Part shown: positions 58,891 to 64,000 of the stretch, piece after piece | Position numbering within the stretch: position 1 is the stretch's first letter | Layout of the letters: each line of letters opens with the position of its first letter | Assembly: GCA_900068845.1 (NCBI GenBank) | Contig: CEFQ01000004.1 | Span: 124,159-188,158 of the forward strand | DNA from: Enterobacter ludwigii | GTDB lineage: Bacteria; Pseudomonadota; Gammaproteobacteria; Enterobacterales; Enterobacteriaceae | DNA length: 64,000 nucleotides | Direction of reading: 5' to 3' | Notes under the pieces: model-generated | Database searches by the model: none | Told to the model about the DNA's origin: nothing | The model's input: only the letters and a program-made list of their open reading frames with translations | Made by a program: the position numbers and the translations under genes

Positions 58891-59565
58891 TTAGCCTCCC
58901 AGCGAGCGGCTGCCGGTGCCTGAGGCACTGCTGCGCTGCATGGTGTTTTGTTTTGCCACGCTGTCACCAAAGCCGCCACGCGTGATGGTGGAAGTGGTCG
59001 CGGGTTTCGGCGCCATCGCTGTTTTCGGCACGTTAATGGTGCGGCCCGATGTCGCATTGCCGTAGTTTTTACCCGCAGCATCAACAAATTTACCATTTGC
59101 CGGGCTGTTAGGATTTTTTGGCGAGAAGAGCGGCTGTTGGGCAAAACCTGCGCCGCCGCTCATCATACGCCCCATCATGTAACCGGCCATCAACGGCATC
59201 CAGAAGCTACCGCTTTGCTGTGCTTCGGCATTATTAGCGGTAGTCCCTACGCCCGCTTGCGCTGGAGTTTGCTGGCACTGGTTTTCACCAAATTCAGCCA
59301 CACAATCTTCACGCGTGGCATATTTTGGCGCAGTACGTTCGGCTTCTTTCTGTGCGTTGTTATACGCAGTGGTACATTGCGCGCTCTGGCCAGGGTTGGC
59401 TTTTGCACAATCATCCGCGTTTTGATAGAGCGACACCGTTTCATCACTCTGTTCGCAGCCTGCCAGCATAAACACTGCGCTAACGGCAAAGGCGACTGGC
59501 GTTAAGTGGCGTGCCTGCCAGCTTTTACGGAAAGCGGCATGGCGAATATTTTTCGTCCGTTTCAT
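58891..59565 (-). CDS. ygiB: DUF1190 lipoprotein-like protein YgiB
   Basis: The 224-residue protein aligns with E. coli Ygi[17 protein letters not shown], the lipobox-like [11 protein letters not shown] (Cys about 37), [15 protein letters not shown] and [10 protein letters not shown] near the C-terminus. The Cys after AG suggests a lipoprotein, although the N-terminal region is long for a signal peptide. Function is unknown. An upstream in-frame start at 59574 would add three residues. It precedes ygiC. Confidence 0.88.
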   Translation of the reverse strand: MKRTKNIRHAAFRKSWQARHLTPVAFAVSAVFMLAGCEQSDETVSLYQNADDCAKANPGQSAQCTTAYNNAQKEAERTAPKYATREDCVAEFGENQCQQTPAQAGVGTTANNAEAQQSGSFWMPLMAGYMMGRMMSGGAGFAQQPLFSPKNPNSPANGKFVDAAGKNYGNATSGRTINVPKTAMAPKPATTSTITRGGFGDSVAKQNTMQRSSASGTGSRSLGG

Positions 59566-59676
59566 TATTTTCATCCTGTGCCCAAAGGTGGGGTAAGGAT
59601 AGGGGATGAGCGGTGGAAAATGAAGCGGGAAGCCAGATGGGGAAAGGATCTTTACGTAGCTATACGATTGAATGCG

Positions 59677-59700
59677 AAAAGGGCCGCATGCGGCCCCTTG
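59677..59700 (-). terminator. Terminator downstream of tolC
   Basis: GGGCCGCATGCGGCCC is a perfect 16-base palindrome (59681-59696) followed on the minus strand by TTTT. It begins shortly after the tolC stop. Confidence 0.85.
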
Positions 59701-59705
59701 GGGAA

Positions 59706-61178
59706 TTAATTACCGAATGGATTTCCGCTGCTGCGTGCGGCAGCTGGACGGGCTTGTGCGGCGGCAGAAGGCGATGATGCCTTAGGACCGTTATCAACAC
59801 GCGCGGCCTGTTGGTTATTTTCCGGCGCTACCACTTCTGGTGTAGTGGTAATCTCTTTGCCCAGCGTGCTATTCAGCTGCTGCAGATCCTGCTCGTTGAG
59901 CGTACCCAGCGCATACTTGATGTTCAGCTGGTTGATCAGGTAGCTGTAACGCGCATCAGAAAGCTGCTGTTTGGCGTTGAACAGGGTGGTAGTTGCATCC
60001 AGTACATCAACGATAGTACGCGTACCCACCTGATAGCCCGCTTCCATCGCATCCAATGAGCTTTGTGCAGAGACCACTGCCTGCTTGTAGGCATCGATGC
60101 TGCTGATAGACGCATTTACGTTGTTGAACGATGAACGAACCGTCTGAACCGCGCTACGGTGTGCGCCTTCAAGCTGTTCGCTGGCAGCCACATAGTTGTA
60201 CTGCGCCTGTTTCACCTGAGAGGTAACCGAACCACCGCTGTACAGCGGCATGGTGAAGCTCAGGCCAACCTGGTTAGAACCGGTGATCGAGTCAGTGCTA
60301 CCGGCACTCTGGTTAGCGCGGCTGCCGCCATATTTGCTGTTCGACATACCTGTTGAAGCGGTCAAATCCAGCGTTGGCATATGCCCGGTTTCGGCTGAGC
60401 GAATCTGCTCACGCGCCAGATCCTGGCTCAAACGCGCAGACAATAACGTCAAATTACGGCTTTCTGCTTCTTTCAACAGGCTGGCAACGGCGTCTGGACG
60501 CGCGGTTTTGAAACGATCGATATTCAGTGAAGCCAGCGACAGATAATCCATGCCGGTAATCTGGCGCAGCGATTCCACCGCATTATCGAGGTTGTTACGT
60601 GCGGTTACTTCGTTAGCCAGCACGGTGTCATACTGTGCGCGGGCGTTCTGTACGTCGGTAATCGCCACCAGGCCAACGTTGAAGCGTTGCGTGGTTTGAT
60701 CCAATTCGCGGTAGATCGACTGTTTCTGTGCTTCGGTGTAAGAAAGCGTATCGATTGCCTTCAACACGTTGAAATAGGCTGTTGCACTGTTCAGAATCAG
60801 GTCTTGCTGGGCAACCTGATAAGTGACGTCTTGAATACCGGCCTGTTTTTCCTGCAGCGACAGCGCACGCCATTTCGACATATCGAAAATAGTTTGAGTT
60901 AATTGCAGAGATGCGCTGGTCGTGTTGGAATGAATTCCGCTGCTGTCACGGTAGCCGTTGTTATAAGTGTAATCTGCGCCCAAACCTAACTGCGGCAATA
61001 AAGGACTACGCGCTTCATTAATTTTCTCAAATGCAGCGTCGCGGTCAGCGGCAGAAGATCGCAGATCGGGGTTGCTAAGGCGCGCCTGCTGATAGACCTG
61101 CAACAGGTTTTCTGCCTGGCTGGCAAGGCTGAATCCGCCCAGGCTCAGTCCAATAAAAAGTGGGAGCAGTTTTTTCAT
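59706..61178 (-). CDS. tolC: Outer-membrane channel TolC
   Basis: TolC is the common outer-membrane exit duct for multidrug pumps and type I secretion. From ATG 61178 the protein has 490 residues and begins [20 protein letters not shown], a signal peptide cleaved before [11 protein letters not shown], as in E. coli. Two OEP repeats and the long helical barrel segments follow ([24 protein letters not shown]). An upstream in-frame start at 61208 is rejected. It is divergent from nudF. Confidence 0.96.
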   Translation of the reverse strand: MKKLLPLFIGLSLGGFSLASQAENLLQVYQQARLSNPDLRSSAADRDAAFEKINEARSPLLPQLGLGADYTYNNGYRDSSGIHSNTTSASLQLTQTIFDMSKWRALSLQEKQAGIQDVTYQVAQQDLILNSATAYFNVLKAIDTLSYTEAQKQSIYRELDQTTQRFNVGLVAITDVQNARAQYDTVLANEVTARNNLDNAVESLRQITGMDYLSLASLNIDRFKTARPDAVASLLKEAESRNLTLLSARLSQDLAREQIRSAETGHMPTLDLTASTGMSNSKYGGSRANQSAGSTDSITGSNQVGLSFTMPLYSGGSVTSQVKQAQYNYVAASEQLEGAHRSAVQTVRSSFNNVNASISSIDAYKQAVVSAQSSLDAMEAGYQVGTRTIVDVLDATTTLFNAKQQLSDARYSYLINQLNIKYALGTLNEQDLQQLNSTLGKEITTTPEVVAPENNQQAARVDNGPKASSPSAAAQARPAAARSSGNPFGN

Positions 61179-61391
61179 TTGCATTCCTTTTGTTGCAGCA
61201 AAATGCACGGGTAGTGCTGCAGGTAAGCCAAAAAAATAATCGCCGATTCTACAGAGGCGGCGTCAGAGATAAGTTGGCTGAACGTGCCTTCTTCCCCTAA
61301 TTTACGTAAATAATTCAAAAAGAACCACTCGGACGGAGCGGTAGACTTGGCTTTTCTTTGCTCCATCCCAATCTGCATAAGGAATCAGACG

Positions 61392-62027
61392 ATGATGAGT
61401 GAAAAAAAATCCCCTGTGACTTTCACAAAAAACGATGTAGAAATTATTGCACGCGAAACGCGTTACGATGGTTTTTTTTCCATCGTTAGCTACCGTTTCC
61501 GTCACCGCCGTTTTAATGGCGAAATGAGTGGTGAAGTGGTACGCGAAGTTTTTGAGCGCGGACACGCCGCCGTGCTGCTACCCTATGATCCCTTACGTGA
61601 CGAAGTGGTGCTGATCGAACAGATCCGCATTCCTGCTTTTGATTCCAGCCCAACGCCCTGGCTGCTGGAAATGGTGGCTGGCATCATTGAATCGGGCGAA
61701 ACGCCAGAAGATGTCGCGCGACGTGAGGCGGTAGAAGAAGCGGGCCTCAAGGTTGGCCGCGTGAAACCGATAGTGAATTACTTAGCCAGCCCAGGCGGAA
61801 CGTCAGAGCGTTTGTCGGTGCTGGTGGGCGAAGTGGATGCCAGCCTGGCAGAGGGAAATCACGGGCTGGAGGAAGAGAATGAGGATATTCTTGTCCATGT
61901 GGTGAGCCGCGAACAGGCTTATCGTTGGGTGGAAGAGGGGATTATTGATAACGCGGCATCTGTCATCGCCTTGCAATGGCTGGCGTTGCACCATGAAAAA
62001 CTACGAGAAGAGTGGAAGCAAATATGA
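61392..62027 (+). CDS. nudF: ADP-ribose diphosphatase NudF
   Basis: NudF hydrolyses ADP-ribose to AMP and ribose 5-phosphate. The 211-residue protein has the Nudix box [20 protein letters not shown] with the REAVEEAGL ending. Two adjacent ATGs (61392 and 61395) are possible starts; the frame upstream to 61347 is not conserved. It overlaps yqiB by ATGA and starts the nudF-yqiB-cpdA-yqiA-parE cluster. Confidence 0.94.
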   Translation: MMSEKKSPVTFTKNDVEIIARETRYDGFFSIVSYRFRHRRFNGEMSGEVVREVFERGHAAVLLPYDPLRDEVVLIEQIRIPAFDSSPTPWLLEMVAGIIESGETPEDVARREAVEEAGLKVGRVKPIVNYLASPGGTSERLSVLVGEVDASLAEGNHGLEEENEDILVHVVSREQAYRWVEEGIIDNAASVIALQWLALHHEKLREEWKQI

Positions 62028-62449
62028 AACAGCGCTATACCCCTGACTTTCCCGAAATGATGCGTCTGTGCGAAACCAATTTCGCCCAGTTGCGTCGCCT
62101 GCTGCCGCGCAATGATGAGGCGGGTGCATCGGTGATCTATCAGGTGAATGGCGCCAGCTATCAGCTCACCATCGAAGAATCAACGCGTTACACCACGCTG
62201 GTAGAAGTGCGTCAGGTGGCGCCTGCAGTGAGCTACTGGAGCCTGCCCTCTATGTCGGTGCGGCTCTACCATGATGCGATGGTCGCTGAAGTGTGTTCCA
62301 CTAAACAGATCTACCGTTTTAAAGCGCGCTATGATTATCCTAATAAAAAACTGCATCAGCGCGATGAAAAACATCAGATTAACCAGTTCCTTGCGGATTG
62401 GTTGCGTTACTGCCTAGCGCACGGCGCTGTAGCAGTACCGGTCTGCTGA
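62024..62449 (+). CDS. yqiB: DUF1249 protein YqiB
   Basis: A 141-residue cytoplasmic protein starting [20 protein letters not shown], typical of the DUF1249 family. The length equals the family norm. The function is unknown. It overlaps the nudF stop by ATGA, suggesting translational coupling, and lies upstream of cpdA. Confidence 0.93.
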   Translation: MKQRYTPDFPEMMRLCETNFAQLRRLLPRNDEAGASVIYQVNGASYQLTIEESTRYTTLVEVRQVAPAVSYWSLPSMSVRLYHDAMVAEVCSTKQIYRFKARYDYPNKKLHQRDEKHQINQFLADWLRYCLAHGAVAVPVC

Positions 62450-62491
62450 TAGCGTAAAACGCAACGATGGCGTGGAGATTAAGGAAACGCT

Positions 62492-63319
62492 TTGGATAGC
62501 CTGCTAACTCTTCCTGCGCAAGATGGGTCTGATATCAGGATTCTACAAATCACAGATACCCATCTTTTTGCCGGAAAACATCAATCGCTGCTCGGGGTAA
62601 ACACCTGGTCGAGTTTTGATGCGGTGCTGGATGCGATTGAGGTCCAACAGCGCCAGTATGATCTGATTATTGCCACTGGCGATCTCGCTCAGGATCATAC
62701 CGTCGAAGCTTACCAACACTTTGTAGCAGGGATTAATCGTCTGCCGAAGCCGTGCGTCTGGCTGCCGGGTAATCACGATTTTCAGCCGGCCATGGTAAAT
62801 ACGTTGGCTGATGCTGGCATCAAGTCAGATAAGCATGTTCTGTTAGGCGATCACTGGCAGTTAGTGTTGCTGGATAGCCAGGTATTTGGTGTACCGCACG
62901 GTATGTTGAGTGAATATCAGCTGGAGTGGCTGGACACCGCGCTACGTAAGTATCCTGAGCGTCATACCTTGGTGCTGCTGCATCATCATCCGCTGGCTTC
63001 CGGTTGTACCTGGTTAGATCAGCACAGCTTGCGCAATCCACATCAGTTGGAAGCGGTACTGCAACACTTCCCGCGCGCGCGCAATTTGGTCTGTGGCCAC
63101 ATTCATCAGGAACTCGATCTTGACTGGCATGGCCGCCGCGTATTGGCTTCGCCATCGACCTGCGTTCAGTTCAAACCGCATTGCACCAACTTCACCATTG
63201 ATACGCTAGCTCCAGGCTGGCGCTGGTTCACCTTGCAGCCCGATGGCACGCTGGAAACCGAAGTGAACCGCCTGCAAAGTGACATGTTCCGCCCCGATCT
63301 TGACTCCGAGGGCTATTAG
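62492..63319 (+). CDS. cpdA: 3',5'-cyclic AMP phosphodiesterase CpdA
   Basis: CpdA hydrolyses cAMP and so lowers CRP activity. The 275-residue metallophosphoesterase has all motifs: DTHLFA, GDLAQD, GNHDFQP, LLHHHPL and GHIHQEL. The start is TTG at 62492, supported by AAGGA at 62481-62485 and by the N-terminus MDSLLTLPAQDG, which matches E. coli CpdA; E. coli also uses TTG here. It is followed by yqiA after three bases. Confidence 0.95.
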   Translation: MDSLLTLPAQDGSDIRILQITDTHLFAGKHQSLLGVNTWSSFDAVLDAIEVQQRQYDLIIATGDLAQDHTVEAYQHFVAGINRLPKPCVWLPGNHDFQPAMVNTLADAGIKSDKHVLLGDHWQLVLLDSQVFGVPHGMLSEYQLEWLDTALRKYPERHTLVLLHHHPLASGCTWLDQHSLRNPHQLEAVLQHFPRARNLVCGHIHQELDLDWHGRRVLASPSTCVQFKPHCTNFTIDTLAPGWRWFTLQPDGTLETEVNRLQSDMFRPDLDSEGY

Positions 63320-63322
63320 GCA

Positions 63323-63904
63323 ATGGCGGCGCTGATCTATCTGCACGGATTCAACAGCTCTCCACAATCGGCGAAAGCCACACAGCTGCAGCAATGGCTC
63401 AACGAGCAGCATCCACACATCAATGTTATGGTGCCGCAATTACCTACGTTCCCGGCAGAAGCCGCCAGCATGCTGGAAGATCTGGTGATGCAATATGCCG
63501 GTGAACCGCTGGGATTGGTGGGATCGTCGCTCGGCGGCTATTTTGCGACCTGGCTGTCGCAGTGCTTTATGTTGCCAGCGGTGGTGGTTAATCCCGCCGT
63601 ACGGCCGTTTGAGCTGCTGGTGGATTACCTCGGTGAAAACCGTAATCCCTACACCGGCCAGCAATATGTGTTAGAGTCTCGCCACATTTACGATCTGAAA
63701 GTAATGCAGATTGACCCTCTTGAAGCGCCCGATTTACTCTGGCTGTTGCAACAAACCGGCGATGAAATTCTCGATTATCGCCAGGCGCTGGAGTATTACA
63801 GCGCATGCCGCCAGACGGTTGAAGAGGGCGGTAATCATGCCTATATCGGATTCGAACGCCATTTCGCACAAATCGTTGATTTTCTGGGATTAAACACTCA
63901 GTGA
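63323..63904 (+). CDS. yqiA: Alpha/beta-hydrolase esterase YqiA
   Basis: The 193-residue protein is a small esterase with N-terminal [16 protein letters not shown] and the nucleophile elbow GSSLGGYFA. His near the C-terminus ([10 protein letters not shown]) completes the triad. It has esterase activity toward short acyl chains in E. coli. It lies between cpdA and parE, in the same order as E. coli. Confidence 0.94.
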   Translation: MAALIYLHGFNSSPQSAKATQLQQWLNEQHPHINVMVPQLPTFPAEAASMLEDLVMQYAGEPLGLVGSSLGGYFATWLSQCFMLPAVVVNPAVRPFELLVDYLGENRNPYTGQQYVLESRHIYDLKVMQIDPLEAPDLLWLLQQTGDEILDYRQALEYYSACRQTVEEGGNHAYIGFERHFAQIVDFLGLNTQ

Positions 63905-63950
63905 TGTTGTGAGGTGGGGCCATTTTCCTATTGCTAATCAGACATTTACG

Positions 63951-64000
63951 ATGAGCCAATCAAGCTATAATGCCGATGCCATTGAGGTCCTGACCGGCCT
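63951..64000 (+). CDS. parE: DNA topoisomerase IV subunit B, N-terminal end (cut by window edge)
   Basis: The last 50 bases encode MSQSSYNADAIEVLTGL, the N-terminus of ParE, and the cpdA-yqiA-parE order supports this. The rest of the gene lies beyond the right edge. Confidence 0.92.
   Translation, partial: MSQSSYNADAIEVLTG

Overview
The window is chromosomal DNA from a member of the Enterobacterales. It is most likely Erwiniaceae and probably Pantoea-like, judging from the protein sequences and from gene order that closely follows the Escherichia coli blocks ygjP-rlmG-fadH, mug-rpoD-dnaG-rpsU-tsaD-plsY-folB-uppP-cca-ygiM-ygiF-glnE-hldE and ubiK-ribB-ygiD-ygiC-ygiB-tolC-nudF-yqiB-cpdA-yqiA-parE. 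The genus is an inference; the order is well supported.

Layout. 1-4.3 kb: end of a ClC channel, ygjP, rlmG, fadH. 4.6-10.2 kb: an accessory phosphorelay made of a BvgS/EvgS-type kinase, a LuxR-type regulator on the same strand and a divergent RcsB-like regulator. 10.4-13.6 kb: L-idonate genes idnD-idnO-idnT, with a CRP-like site and a half-conserved GntR/IdnR-like box upstream. 13.6-26 kb: a second PgeF-like protein, an acid phosphatase lipoprotein, a SulP transporter, a MASE1 diguanylate cyclase, ddlA, and a LapB-LapC-LapE-like type I secretion operon without its substrate. 26-27 kb: mgtC with a leader that looks regulated.

27.06-36.79 kb is a horizontally acquired, AT-rich island in the 3' end of a tRNA-Ile2(CAU) gene (ileX position, next to mug). 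It is bounded by a 50-bp direct repeat. It looks like two tandem P2/186-like prophage remnants. The left unit carries an Ec67 (Eco2)-like retron: a recognisable msr-msd RNA gene with a perfect 12-bp a1/a2 repeat and a reverse transcriptase fused to a TOPRIM domain. It also has an integrase fragment. The right unit has two unrecognised cargo genes, an intact P2-type integrase, a truncated CI-like repressor joined to a truncated baseplate gene, a trypsin-like peptidase, a broken small gene, and a two-gene group (membrane-anchored protein plus a protein with an RNHLEH motif and Cys-rich zinc-ribbon tail). The island is the most likely place for new anti-phage biology.

37-64 kb is conserved core: an SDR/TetR divergent pair, mug, the macromolecular synthesis operon (rpsU-dnaG-rpoD), tsaD, phospholipid, folate and undecaprenyl genes, cca, glnE, hldE, ribB under an FMN riboswitch, tolC, and the nudF-yqiB-cpdA-yqiA-parE cluster, which runs off the right edge.
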